From positions 1 to 28,523 of the forward strand of contig UQNU01000027.1 in the NCBI GenBank assembly GCA_900542555.1: a stretch of DNA of 28,523 nucleotides, read 5' to 3'. Below the pieces are notes generated by a model that saw only the letters and a program-made list of their open reading frames with translations, had not been told where the DNA came from and did no database searches. The translations under genes and the position numbers were made by a program. Positions 1 through 7,284 of this stretch are shown here, in pieces. This DNA is from an uncultured Collinsella sp. Its GTDB lineage: Bacteria; Actinomycetota; Coriobacteriia; Coriobacteriales; Coriobacteriaceae. Each line of letters begins with the position of its first letter. Positions within the stretch are counted from its first letter, which is position 1.

Positions 1-48
1 CGAGATGACGTCGAGTCTCGTGGGCTCGGAGATGTGTATAAGAGACAG
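1..48. other. Illumina Nextera adapter (P7 tail, i7 index, read-2 adapter)
   Basis: Not genomic. Positions 1-6 match the end of the P7 primer (CGAGAT), 7-14 look like an 8-base i7 index, and 15-48 are the Nextera read-2 adapter ending in the 19-base Tn5 mosaic end at 30-48. The genome starts at about 49. Any reading frame starting here is artefactual. Confidence 0.97.
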
Positions 49-205
49 GGGCGGCGCTCGCTTCTTCTCTTCGACCTGCGACTTAAAGCCACTCGCTTAG
101 GGGCGTTTTCGCTTTCCGTCCTCTTCCTGCGGCATCGTCATTGCCGGTACTTGTCCGGCACCTGGGGACGTTCCTTTTGTGCCGGCAGGTGGGGACACTC
201 CTTTG
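49..205. other. Contig-edge sequence without a supported gene
   Basis: This lies between the adapter and the stop codon of the minus-strand hydrolase. A short plus-strand frame ending in TAG at about 98-100 could be the tail of a truncated gene, but it is too short to recognise. The second half carries short direct repeats (155-204). There is no clear terminator for the hydrolase. Confidence 0.5.
155..204. repeat. Two imperfect direct repeats (27-bp period)
   Basis: Units at 155-177 and 182-204 share CCGGCA, TGGGGAC and TCCTTT in the same order with a few mismatches. The unit (GGGGAC next to a GGCAC-type word) resembles the loop of the hairpins at 3051 and 3759. It may be a decayed member of a dispersed intergenic repeat family; that link is inference. 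Confidence 0.55.
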
Positions 206-1624
206 CTAGAAGATTCGGCGCAGGCCTCCGCGGTTGAGGGCTTCGTCAAAGAGGTGCTTGAATACTACGCTGCCGTGCAGGCCATCGTGCTCAAACTCGT
301 TGGTTACCCAGGCATGTGAGTTGCCAACGCGGCTGAGCGTATCGAGCTGCAGGGCCGAATCCACGTACATGTCGTCGAAGTACACCGCAGCCTGGAGTGG
401 TACTTCGTTGCAGGCCAGGCGCTGCGGGTCGTAGATCTTGTCCCAGCTGGTGTCCTCCATCAGCAGATCCATGGCGGGCTTGAACGGCTTGAGCTCGGGC
501 ATCTGCTCGAACATCCACGGGAACATGGCCTCGCCGGTAAACACGAGCGGGCGCGCGAGCGTGTCGAACTCGGCGCGATGGGCCTTCTCCTCTGCGGCCG
601 CCCAGCGAATCGGCATGGTGTCGCCGTCGGCGTAGATGAACTCCTGCAGCGTCCAGTACAGCGGATTCGTGCGTGTGTTGGTGCGCTCGAAGGCGCGCAT
701 CAAAAAGCTATCGGATACCGAGGAACCGCAGCCCAGCGTACCGTCGCCATCAACAAATGCGTGGTCGATAATCCAGTGCATGCGCTCAAAGCTTGGCTTC
801 ATGCCAAAGTCGCTGCCCATGAGCTGCAGGCGCTCGACCGTCATCGGCGAGCCGTCGGGCAGCACGGGCTTTTGCTCCTCGATCGCATCTGCCAGGGCCG
901 CCACGCGTTCGACGTCGGCGGGGTAGCGGTCATAATGCTGCTGGGTCTTGGCCGCCATGCGCGGGAAGGTGTGCGCGTAGACCTCGCTGGCGCTCGCCGG
1001 CACGTGCGGAATGCCGCCACAGGTAAAGCTTGCCGCCACGCCCTCGGGGAAGAGCGACAGATAGCTCAATGTCAAAAAGCCGCCGTAGCTTTGCCCCAGT
1101 GTGACCCAGGGCTTGCCGCCAAAGCCCACCAGGCGCAGGTACTCAAAATCGCGCACGATGGAGCTGGCGAGGTGACGCTTGAGGAAGTCCGCCTGCGAGT
1201 GGGCCGCATCGGAGCCTGCCGCCTCGGCGCGTTCGCCCAGTGCGGCAATCGTGCGCCCGTCTACACAGCTGCTGCGCCCGGTGCCGCGCTGGTCGGGCAG
1301 GACGACGCGGAAGTGCTTGACGGCCTCCTCGATCCAGCCATCGCTTGTGGGCGACAGCGGACGTGGGCTCTCGCCGCCGGGGCCGCCCTGCAAAAAGAGG
1401 AGGAGCGGCAAGTCGTCGTTAATGCGGTCGGGCGCGCAAACCACGCGGTAGAAGAGTTTGATGCTCTCGGGCGCGCCGGCGATGGGCGCCGGCATGGCGC
1501 CGCGGCGCATGGTGCTGCCGACGGCCAAAAGCATGGGCTCAAGGCCGCGCCAGTCGAGAGGGACATCGATGCTGTGGTCCTCGACATACAAGCCGGGGAC
1601 GTGGTACGAAGTGATGAGCGCCAT
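206..1624 (-). CDS. Alpha/beta hydrolase, prolyl aminopeptidase type (peptidase family S33)
   Basis: Probably a cytoplasmic serine peptidase that removes N-terminal proline, or a related alpha/beta hydrolase. The product is 472 aa from the chosen start. The oxyanion segment LQGGPGG lies at about residues 79-84, DQRGTGRS at 111-118, and the nucleophile elbow GQSYGG has Ser179. A C-terminal EHDGLHG probably supplies the catalytic His. These are hallmarks of S33 proline iminopeptidases. I chose ATG 1624 because the family-like sequence starts there and GGAAG lies about 6 bases upstream. An ATG at 1705 and a TTG at 1714 are in frame, but they would overlap the proA promoter region and lack a good ribosome site. 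It is transcribed away from proA. Exact substrate is unknown. Confidence 0.85.
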   Translation of the reverse strand: MALITSYHVPGLYVEDHSIDVPLDWRGLEPMLLAVGSTMRRGAMPAPIAGAPESIKLFYRVVCAPDRINDDLPLLLFLQGGPGGESPRPLSPTSDGWIEEAVKHFRVVLPDQRGTGRSSCVDGRTIAALGERAEAAGSDAAHSQADFLKRHLASSIVRDFEYLRLVGFGGKPWVTLGQSYGGFLTLSYLSLFPEGVAASFTCGGIPHVPASASEVYAHTFPRMAAKTQQHYDRYPADVERVAALADAIEEQKPVLPDGSPMTVERLQLMGSDFGMKPSFERMHWIIDHAFVDGDGTLGCGSSVSDSFLMRAFERTNTRTNPLYWTLQEFIYADGDTMPIRWAAAEEKAHRAEFDTLARPLVFTGEAMFPWMFEQMPELKPFKPAMDLLMEDTSWDKIYDPQRLACNEVPLQAAVYFDDMYVDSALQLDTLSRVGNSHAWVTNEFEHDGLHGSVVFKHLFDEALNRGGLRRIF

Positions 1625-1655
1625 CTGATGCTTCCATTCGTTGCGGTGTTTCGGG

Positions 1656-1685
1656 TTGACCAATTCTACCGCCGTCGGCGAGAAT
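1656..1685 (+). promoter_or_regulatory. Candidate sigma-70-type promoter of proA
   Basis: TTGACC at 1656-1661 and GAGAAT at 1680-1685 are separated by 18 bp, about 50 bp before the proA start. The -35 is close to consensus and the -10 is weak. It lies in the divergent gap if the hydrolase starts at 1624. Confidence 0.4.
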
Positions 1686-1737
1686 GCGCATAAATCGGCT
1701 ACCATGGTTGGCAAACATCTAAGAGAAAGGGCCGTCC

Positions 1738-3033
1738 ATGTCGGTCGATATAGCCACGTACGTTCACGATCTTGCCGTTGAGGCCAAGGCTGCTTCGGGC
1801 GCGCTCGCCACGGCGAGCGATGCCCAGCGCCAGGAGGCCGTGCGTGCCATGGCCGCGGCGCTGCGCGATGGTTCCGATTCCATCATTGCCGCCAACGAGC
1901 TCGATATGTCTGCCGCGCGCGATGCGGGCACCTCGGCGGGGCTTCTCGACCGCTTGCTGCTGACGCCCAAGCGCGTTGAGGGCATGGCCGCCGGTTTGGA
2001 GAAGCTCGCCGAGCTGCCCGACCCCGTCGGCCGCGTGCTCGACCATCGCGTGCTTGCAAGCGGTGTGGACCTGACCCGCGTGAGCGTGCCGCTGGGCCTG
2101 GTCGCCATGGTGTATGAGGCACGTCCCAACGTGACGGCCGATGCCGCGGGCATCTGCATCCGCACCGGCAACGCCTGCATTCTGCGCGGCGGTTCGCTGG
2201 CCTATCACTCGTGCGCCATGATTGCCGAGTTGTTGGCCGATGCCCTCGAGGCGCAGGGCTTCCCGCGCGAGGCCGTCTCGATGATCGAGTCTACCGACCG
2301 CGAGGCAACCGGCGAGCTCATGAAGCTTCGCGGCATCGTCGACGTGCTCATTCCGCGCGGCGGCGCGGGCCTGATCCAGCGCTGCGTTCGTGAGTCGCTC
2401 GTACCGGTGATTGAGACGGGCACGGGAAACTGCCACATCTACGTGCATGAATCCGCCGACTTCGATAAAGCTCTCAACATTATCGTCAATGCCAAGACTC
2501 AGCGCGTGGGCGTGTGCAATGCCGCCGAGTCGCTTCTGGTCGATCGCGCCGTGGCAGATTCGTTTTTGCCGGCAGTTGTGGCCGTGTTGCACGACCACGG
2601 TGTGCTGATCCATGGCGACGAGGCCGCCTGCGCCACCTGCGCCACCTGCGCCGATGCCGGTCTTGCCGAGGGCGATGACTTTGTTGCCGCAACTGAGGAG
2701 GACTGGGGCCGCGAGTATCTGGCGCTCGAGATGAGCGTGAAGGTCGTGGCGAACGAGGACGAGGCCATCGCACACATCAACCGCTACGGCACCATGCATT
2801 CCGAGGCCATCATCGCCGAGGACGAGAATGCCTGCGAGCGCTTCCTGGATGCGGTCGATGCCTCGGCCGTGTACGCCAACGCCAGTACGCGCTTCACTGA
2901 CGGCGGCGAGTTTGGCCTGGGCGCCGAGATCGGCATCTCGACCCAAAAGCTCCACGCCCGCGGACCCTTCGCCGCTGAGGCGCTTACCACCTACAAGTAC
3001 AAGCTCCGCGGCACCGGCCAGGTCCGCCCCTAA
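1738..3033 (+). CDS. proA: Glutamate-5-semialdehyde dehydrogenase (gamma-glutamyl phosphate reductase)
   Basis: Reduces gamma-glutamyl phosphate to glutamate-5-semialdehyde with NADPH, the second step of proline synthesis from glutamate, in the cytoplasm. The 431-aa product is slightly longer than the usual ~417 aa. It carries the conserved VYEARPNVTADAAG segment, the ETGTGNCH stretch and the active-site motif RVGVCNAAE with catalytic Cys260. AAAGGG lies about 7 bases before ATG 1738. proB is not adjacent, so the glutamate kinase must be encoded elsewhere. The extra length includes a Cys/Ala/Thr run at about residues 297-305, encoded by a short tandem repeat. A divergent peptidase gene that could release proline lies upstream, but any functional link is speculative. 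Confidence 0.97.
   Translation: MSVDIATYVHDLAVEAKAASGALATASDAQRQEAVRAMAAALRDGSDSIIAANELDMSAARDAGTSAGLLDRLLLTPKRVEGMAAGLEKLAELPDPVGRVLDHRVLASGVDLTRVSVPLGLVAMVYEARPNVTADAAGICIRTGNACILRGGSLAYHSCAMIAELLADALEAQGFPREAVSMIESTDREATGELMKLRGIVDVLIPRGGAGLIQRCVRESLVPVIETGTGNCHIYVHESADFDKALNIIVNAKTQRVGVCNAAESLLVDRAVADSFLPAVVAVLHDHGVLIHGDEAACATCATCADAGLAEGDDFVAATEEDWGREYLALEMSVKVVANEDEAIAHINRYGTMHSEAIIAEDENACERFLDAVDASAVYANASTRFTDGGEFGLGAEIGISTQKLHARGPFAAEALTTYKYKLRGTGQVRP
2629..2652 (+). repeat. 9-bp tandem repeat inside proA
   Basis: TGCGCCACC is present twice followed by a partial third unit TGCGCC. It encodes Cys-Ala-Thr repeats, lies outside the catalytic motif and keeps the frame. It could vary in copy number between strains. 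Confidence 0.8.
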
Positions 3034-3050
3034 CCCCCTCGCAAACGAAA

Positions 3051-3087
3051 AACCACCACAAAGGTGCTTGTCCCCTTTGTGGTGGTT
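3051..3087 (-). terminator. Rho-independent terminator of the HD-domain gene (repeat module copy 1)
   Basis: A perfect 14-bp stem (3051-3064 with 3074-3087) encloses a 9-base loop. Read on the minus strand the stem is followed by a T run (GGTTTTTCG), so it best terminates the HD gene. On the plus strand, where it could serve proA, the tail is poor. Stem and loop are nearly identical to 3759-3799. Confidence 0.85.
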
Positions 3088-3104
3088 ATAGGTGGCGTGG
3101 GCGG

Positions 3105-3704
3105 TTAGGCCTGGAAGGTATCGCGGTCGGGCGCGAAGGACTGCATGGCCGCGATAGTGCGGTCGAAGAGCTCGGGGAGCCCCCAACCCAGCATCTCGGC
3201 ACCCTGCGAAATTACGTCGCGCGAGCAGCCGGCAGCAAAACGCTTGTCCTTGAACTTTTTCTTGAGCGACTTAGTCGTAAAGTCCATGACGCTTTTGCTC
3301 GGACGCATGATGACGGCGGCACCGATCAGGCCGGTGAGCTCGTCGCAAGCGAACAGGATCTTTTCCATCTGCAGCTCGGGCTTGGGCAGCGAGCTGTTGA
3401 AATCGGACGTGTGCGTCTGGATGGCGCGAATGAGCTCGGGCGAGGCGCCCTCGCCCTCCAGAATCTCGGCAGCATAGATGGTGTGGTTCATGGGGTCGTC
3501 CTCATGCTCCTCCCAATCCAGGTCGTGCAGCAGACCGACGATGCCCCAAAACTTCTCGTTCTCGGGGTCGAACTCGCGCGCAAAGTAGCGCATGGTGCCC
3601 TCGACCGTTTCGCCGTGGGTGATGTGGAACGGGTCCTTATTGTGCTCGTTGAGCAATTCGAACGCACGGTCGCGGGTGATTCCGGCGGAAAGCGGCTCTG
3701 CCAT
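3105..3704 (-). CDS. HD-domain protein (putative phosphohydrolase)
   Basis: A 199-aa soluble protein with an HD signature: His30, then GLLHDLDW with His60-Asp61, followed by a His-rich acidic stretch. HD proteins are metal-dependent phosphohydrolases that often act on nucleotides or signalling nucleotides; the substrate here cannot be told. Helical segments rich in Lys (about residues 138-155) follow the HD region. AAGGAG lies about 7 bases before the ATG at 3704. The gene stands alone, bracketed by two copies of the same terminator hairpin, and the copy at 3759-3799 separates it from the upstream carD-like gene, so it is probably transcribed separately. I see no clear promoter in the short gap. 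Confidence 0.85.
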   Translation of the reverse strand: MAEPLSAGITRDRAFELLNEHNKDPFHITHGETVEGTMRYFAREFDPENEKFWGIVGLLHDLDWEEHEDDPMNHTIYAAEILEGEGASPELIRAIQTHTSDFNSSLPKPELQMEKILFACDELTGLIGAAVIMRPSKSVMDFTTKSLKKKFKDKRFAAGCSRDVISQGAEMLGWGLPELFDRTIAAMQSFAPDRDTFQA

Positions 3705-3758
3705 AAAAGACTCCTTGTACTCGTAGGTATCGCTAAGAATGAATACTACTGGAACGAA

Positions 3759-3799
3759 AAAACCACCACAAAGGTGCCTGTCCCCTTTGTGGTGGTTTT
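3759..3799 (-). terminator. Rho-independent terminator of the CarD-family gene (repeat module copy 2)
   Basis: A perfect 16-bp stem (3759-3774 with 3784-3799) encloses a 9-base loop differing at one base from copy 1. On the minus strand it is followed by a run of T, as expected for termination after the CarD-family gene ending at 3812. Homology between the two copies extends up to each gene's stop codon. Confidence 0.88.
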
Positions 3800-3811
3800 G
3801 GCGTGGGCAGG

Positions 3812-4297
3812 TTAGTTGAGGGCGGCTTGAGCTAGACGGGCTTCGGCGGTCTCTTCGGTGACGCCCAGGGCCACGGCGAACTCTTCGATGGAGCGGCGCT
3901 TGGCTTCCTTGAGCACACGCATGTAGTAGGAGCTGGGCTTTTTATCTGCTTCCTCGGCCTGGCGAATACGGTGCATCATGGTTTTTGCCACGCGAACCGT
4001 CTCGGGCGCGCCCAGCTTGAGCTGCTGCTTAAAGTGCGTCTCCTCGAGCGAGCTATTGCGCTCGGTAAAGGTGTCGCACTCCAGCTCGTCGTAGTGGCTC
4101 AGCAGGTGCTCGGCATCTTGCTGGGAGATGGCGGCATGCAGACGGTCGGCCTGCGCCACGGGGTACATGAGAATCGTCTGCGCATGTCCCTGCTTGGTCT
4201 CGAGCAGCAACATGGGCTGCGGCGTGTCGTCCCTAAAGCCGACGACGGTGCAGACTCCCTGACCCGGATGAATGACGTGTTGACCGATTGAGAACAT
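3812..4297 (-). CDS. CarD/CdnL-family RNA polymerase-binding transcription regulator
   Basis: A 161-aa protein starting MFSIGQHVIHPGQGVCTV, the typical start of the CarD/TRCF RNA-polymerase-interacting domain (Tudor-like fold, about residues 1-60). A helical C-terminal half follows, matching the DNA-contacting domain of CarD/CdnL. Known family members bind the RNA polymerase beta subunit and stabilise open promoter complexes, notably at rRNA promoters. GGAGG stands just before the ATG. The terminator at 3759-3799 follows. The promoter should lie in the AT-rich 340-bp gap shared with the divergent argS. Confidence 0.92.
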   Translation of the reverse strand: MFSIGQHVIHPGQGVCTVVGFRDDTPQPMLLLETKQGHAQTILMYPVAQADRLHAAISQQDAEHLLSHYDELECDTFTERNSSLEETHFKQQLKLGAPETVRVAKTMMHRIRQAEEADKKPSSYYMRVLKEAKRRSIEEFAVALGVTEETAEARLAQAALN

Positions 4298-4639
4298 GCT
4301 ACCTCCAACTTATACGAATTTGCGTATGTTAAGAATACCACGCTGACGTGCGCAAACCATTACTTTATGCAGGAAAAGCACACAACTCTGATAGGTTAGA
4401 GTATTCGATATATAGAACGGCTTATTCATACGTTTATGCATTTCTAGAACGTGTATAAACTGCAGGCAAACCGCCAACTTTGTACAGCCGCGCAAGAGCG
4501 GTAGTCATTTTTGTGCATATGCAATATCTATTAGCTTTACCCTACGACAGTAGTTACCGCTTGTGATAGAGTGCTACAAACTCTGGCTTTTGCCCTACGA
4601 GTGACCAAGAGCTCGGGGGCTTTAACACAAGGAGGATCT
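4298..4639. other. AT-rich divergent promoter region between the CarD-family gene and argS
   Basis: No gene is supported. It is much richer in A/T than the coding DNA around it and must hold the promoters of both divergent genes. One minus-strand candidate pairs TTGCGC with TAACAT at 18-bp spacing about 25-55 bases before the CarD-family start. A plus-strand TACAAA near 4574 could be an argS -10. Neither is convincing. I see no T-box or other leader motif for argS. An in-frame upstream ATG at 4571 lacks a ribosome site. Confidence 0.5.
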
Positions 4640-6493
4640 ATGCCCGAGAAGATTGAAGAGCTGGTACGCGCTGCGCTTGCTGCGGCCCAGGAGGCCGGCG
4701 ACCTTTCCGCATTTGAACTTGACGATTGCGCTATCGAGCGACCGGCTGATACTTCTCATGGCGAGTGGACCTCCACCATGGCCCTGAAGTCCGCCAAGCT
4801 GGCTCACTGCGCCCCGCGCAAGATCGCCGAGGCCGTCGTTGCCCATATGCCCGAGGATCCCGCGATCGAGAAGGTCGAGATCGCCGGCCCTGGCTTCATC
4901 AACTTCTACCTCTCCGTTGCCGTCAAGAACGCCATCTTTGGCGAGGCCCGCGAGAAGGGTATGGACTTCGCTAAGTCCAACGTCGGTGGCGGCCTGAAGA
5001 CCCAGGTCGAGTTCGTTTCCGCTAACCCCGTCGGCCCCATGCACATCGGCCATGGCCGCTGGGCCGCTCTGGGCGACTCCCTTTGCCGTGTTATGGACCA
5101 CGCCGGTTACGTCATCCAGCGTGAGTTCTACATCAACGACCACGGCTCTCAGATGAACACCTTCGGCAACTCCATCAGCACGCGCTATATGCAGCTTGCC
5201 GACATCATCGCCAAGCAGGGCGTGGATATCGACGAGGCTCACAAGATTCTGATCGCCGACCGCGACGCCTTCGTTGCCGACGAGAACGACGAGCACCCCG
5301 AGACCCATCCGTATCAGGACAACTTTGCCGAGACTCTGGGCAAGGACTCCTACGGCGGCGACTACATCATCGACGAGGCCGCCGAGTTCTGGCGCACCGA
5401 CGGCGATAAGTGGGTCAACGCTGATCCGCAGGAGCGCATGGAGAGCTTCCGCGAGCGCGGCTATGTAAAGATGGTCGACAACATGCGCGACCTTTGCCAT
5501 GCCGTTAACTGCGACTTTGATCGTTGGTTCTCCGAGCGCTCGCTGTATGTGAAGGACACCGAGGGCGAGACTGCCGGCACCTCCGCCGTCGACCGCGCTT
5601 TTGAGAAGCTCGACAAGATGGGCTACCTCTACACCAAGGACGGCGCCCTGTGGTTCCGCTCCACTGACCTGGGCGATGACAAGGACCGCGTCCTGATCAA
5701 GTCCGATGGCGAGTACACCTACTTCGCCTCCGACGTCGCCTATCACTGGGATAAGTTCCAGCGCGTCGACCACGTCATCGACATCTGGGGCGCCGACCAC
5801 CACGGCTACATCGAGCGCGTCCGCTGCGTCTGCGACGCTCTTGGCTACCCCGGCAAGTTTGAGGTTCTGCTGGGCCAGCTCGTCAACTTGCTGCGCAACG
5901 GCAAGCCCGTCCGTATGTCCAAGCGCAAGGGCACCATGGTGACCCTGCAGGAGCTCGTCGACGAGGTCGGCTCCGACGCCGCCCGTTACACGCTCATCTC
6001 CAAGAGCTCCAACCAGATGGTCGACTTCGATATTGAGGCCGTCAAGAAGCGCGACAACTCCAACCCGGTGTACTACGTGCAGTACGCTCACGCTCGCGTG
6101 TGCTCCATCCTGCGCCGTGCCGCCGACGTTACCGCCGAGCAGGCCGCCGAGATGGGCATGAAGGCCGTCGCCGAGAAGGCCATCGGCGAGAACGTCGATT
6201 ACTCGCTGCTGACCGACCCGACCGAGCTCGCCCTTTCGCGCAAGCTCAACGAGCTCACCGACCTCATCGGTAGCTGCGCTCGCGATCGCGCCCCGTTCCG
6301 TCTGACGCACTTTGCCGAGGAGCTCGCCGGCGACTTCCACAGCTTCTACGCCGCCTGCCAAGTTCTGCCGAGCGAGGGCCGTCCCGTCGACCCCGAGCTC
6401 TCGCGCGCCCGTCTGGCCGCATGCGACGCCGTCCGCGTGACGCTCGCCCTGGTGCTCACTCTCGTTGGCGTTTCTGCCCCCGAGCAGATGTAA
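4640..6493 (+). CDS. argS: Arginine--tRNA ligase
   Basis: Charges tRNA-Arg with arginine using ATP; class I synthetase, cytoplasmic, essential. The 617-aa product has an N-terminal Add-1 domain (about 1-110), then FVSANPVGPMHIGHGR containing the HIGH signature, and VRMSKRKGTMV as the KMSKS-type loop. A C-terminal anticodon-binding DALR domain contains YYVQYAHARVCSILR. Start ATG 4640 is preceded by AAGGAGG at ideal spacing, so I prefer it to the in-frame ATG at 4571, which has no ribosome site. It is followed by a strong hairpin terminator and stands as a single-gene unit. Confidence 0.97.
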   Translation: MPEKIEELVRAALAAAQEAGDLSAFELDDCAIERPADTSHGEWTSTMALKSAKLAHCAPRKIAEAVVAHMPEDPAIEKVEIAGPGFINFYLSVAVKNAIFGEAREKGMDFAKSNVGGGLKTQVEFVSANPVGPMHIGHGRWAALGDSLCRVMDHAGYVIQREFYINDHGSQMNTFGNSISTRYMQLADIIAKQGVDIDEAHKILIADRDAFVADENDEHPETHPYQDNFAETLGKDSYGGDYIIDEAAEFWRTDGDKWVNADPQERMESFRERGYVKMVDNMRDLCHAVNCDFDRWFSERSLYVKDTEGETAGTSAVDRAFEKLDKMGYLYTKDGALWFRSTDLGDDKDRVLIKSDGEYTYFASDVAYHWDKFQRVDHVIDIWGADHHGYIERVRCVCDALGYPGKFEVLLGQLVNLLRNGKPVRMSKRKGTMVTLQELVDEVGSDAARYTLISKSSNQMVDFDIEAVKKRDNSNPVYYVQYAHARVCSILRRAADVTAEQAAEMGMKAVAEKAIGENVDYSLLTDPTELALSRKLNELTDLIGSCARDRAPFRLTHFAEELAGDFHSFYAACQVLPSEGRPVDPELSRARLAACDAVRVTLALVLTLVGVSAPEQM

Positions 6494-6537
6494 GCGCTGG
6501 TCGTTTGACTGCGTGGGCTTGGTTTAACTGAGCCTTG

Positions 6538-6571
6538 AAAGCCCGATCTTCCATGCGGAGGTCGGGCTTTT
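6538..6571 (+). terminator. Rho-independent terminator of argS
   Basis: AAAGCCCGA (6538-6546) pairs with TCGGGCTTT (6562-6570). An inner stem with one bulged T extends to an ATGC loop, and the hairpin is followed by T's. It lies 45 bases after the argS stop. Confidence 0.88.
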
Positions 6572-6619
6572 CGCGTTTGGCAGTGCTTTTTGGTGTGTTG
6601 GGAAATGCTACTAAATCGC

Positions 6620-6767
6620 AACTATACCGGTTTACTACGATGAATTTGGGGAATCCAACCACACGGGCTTTTCAGCGAAAAGTGTAAGCCATCTAGCTGG
6701 GGTTTTACTTTTTCGGGTTTTGGCGTGATCGTGGTTGAGCGATTCATCGTAGTAAACCGCCATAGTT
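6620..6767. repeat. 148-bp element with 26-bp terminal inverted repeats
   Basis: The arms 6620-6645 and 6742-6767 match as inverted repeats in 24 of 26 positions, including TTTACTACGATGAAT. The inside holds a further hairpin, CTTTTC/GAAAAG around AGC. Size and ends resemble a MITE or a structured intergenic repeat. I see no clear target-site duplication and no protein inside. It could also fold as a long RNA hairpin. Confidence 0.8.
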
Positions 6768-6856
6768 TTGAAAATGACCCCTTGGGGACGGAGGAAAACA
6801 GATCATTGCTGTCCCTTGGAGGAACGGTGGAACACCCTCTGCCAAGAATCGGGGGC

Positions 6857-6984
6857 ATCTACTACGTTTAAGTGCGTATCCCGAACCACGCCGAAAATCG
6901 CAATATTAAAACCGCAGGTAGCGGACTCGCTGTTTTTGAAAAAACAAGGGTATGGTTAGGGGTCCGGGGGTAAGCGTAGTAGAT
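6857..6984. repeat. 128-bp element with 14-bp terminal inverted repeats related to the previous one
   Basis: Arms 6857-6870 and 6971-6984 match in 13 of 14 positions (core ATCTACTACG). The core TACTACG is shared with the arms of 6620-6767, and both elements begin and end with it in the same geometry. An AAATCGCAA word occurs just before the first element and inside this one, suggesting common origin. No gene inside. Confidence 0.65.
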
Positions 6985-7111
6985 AGGCGCGTTTCGTGGC
7001 GCGGTGAATCCCGACGCCATGGATTTGCTCCCTAGTCGCTCCGTTTCGAGGCGCCTTAGGGGAAGAGTGTTCCTTTTGACTGGTCGTTTAAGAACGTCCC
7101 CGATGACTAAG

Positions 7112-7139
7112 TTGCAGGTGGCGGCGGTTGTGTTACACT
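7112..7139 (+). promoter_or_regulatory. Candidate rho promoter
   Basis: TTGCAG at 7112-7117 and TACACT at 7134-7139 are separated by 16 bp. Transcription would start near 7146, giving a leader of about 140 bases before the GTG start of rho. Confidence 0.5.
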
Positions 7140-7284
7140 AACGCTGCGTATTTGACGCAATCATCTCGATACAGATCAATGGTGCCCGTCGCTTTTTGGA
7201 CGGAGCTAGACTGTTTAGCCGCCCTGAAGGTATATGCAGGGAGCATGTGATCGCAGGGCTTGAAAAGAAAGTTGAGCAAACACT

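Larger units (their letters stand above)
6572..7284. other. Gene-free region between argS and rho: repeat mosaic plus rho leader
   Basis: Short open frames exist, but none has a ribosome site or a recognisable product. The region is less GC-rich than the genes. It carries four copies of the word TACTACG in alternating orientation (6633-6639, 6748-6754, 6860-6866, 6975-6981), forming two inverted-repeat elements. A segment at 7065-7105 pairs TGTTC with GAAC around a central stretch and ends in GTCCCC. The rho promoter is at 7112-7139. The roughly 140-base leader after it contains a short CCGTC/GACGG hairpin near 7188. Confidence 0.6.

Noticed and set aside
578..1693. Long plus-strand open frame of 371 aa
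   Set aside because: It is the antisense shadow of the hydrolase gene, without a recognisable product.
4298..4639. T-box riboswitch for argS
   Set aside because: No T-box consensus word and no terminator/antiterminator pair before the start.
4622..6361. 579-aa minus-strand open frame under argS
   Set aside because: Composition is the Val/Leu/Gly/Asp-rich pattern expected from the complement of a high-GC gene; argS is certain.
6622..6858. 78-aa minus-strand and 63-aa plus-strand frames in the argS-rho gap
   Set aside because: They run through the inverted-repeat element, lack ribosome sites and have no low-complexity-free conserved look; better explained as repeat DNA.
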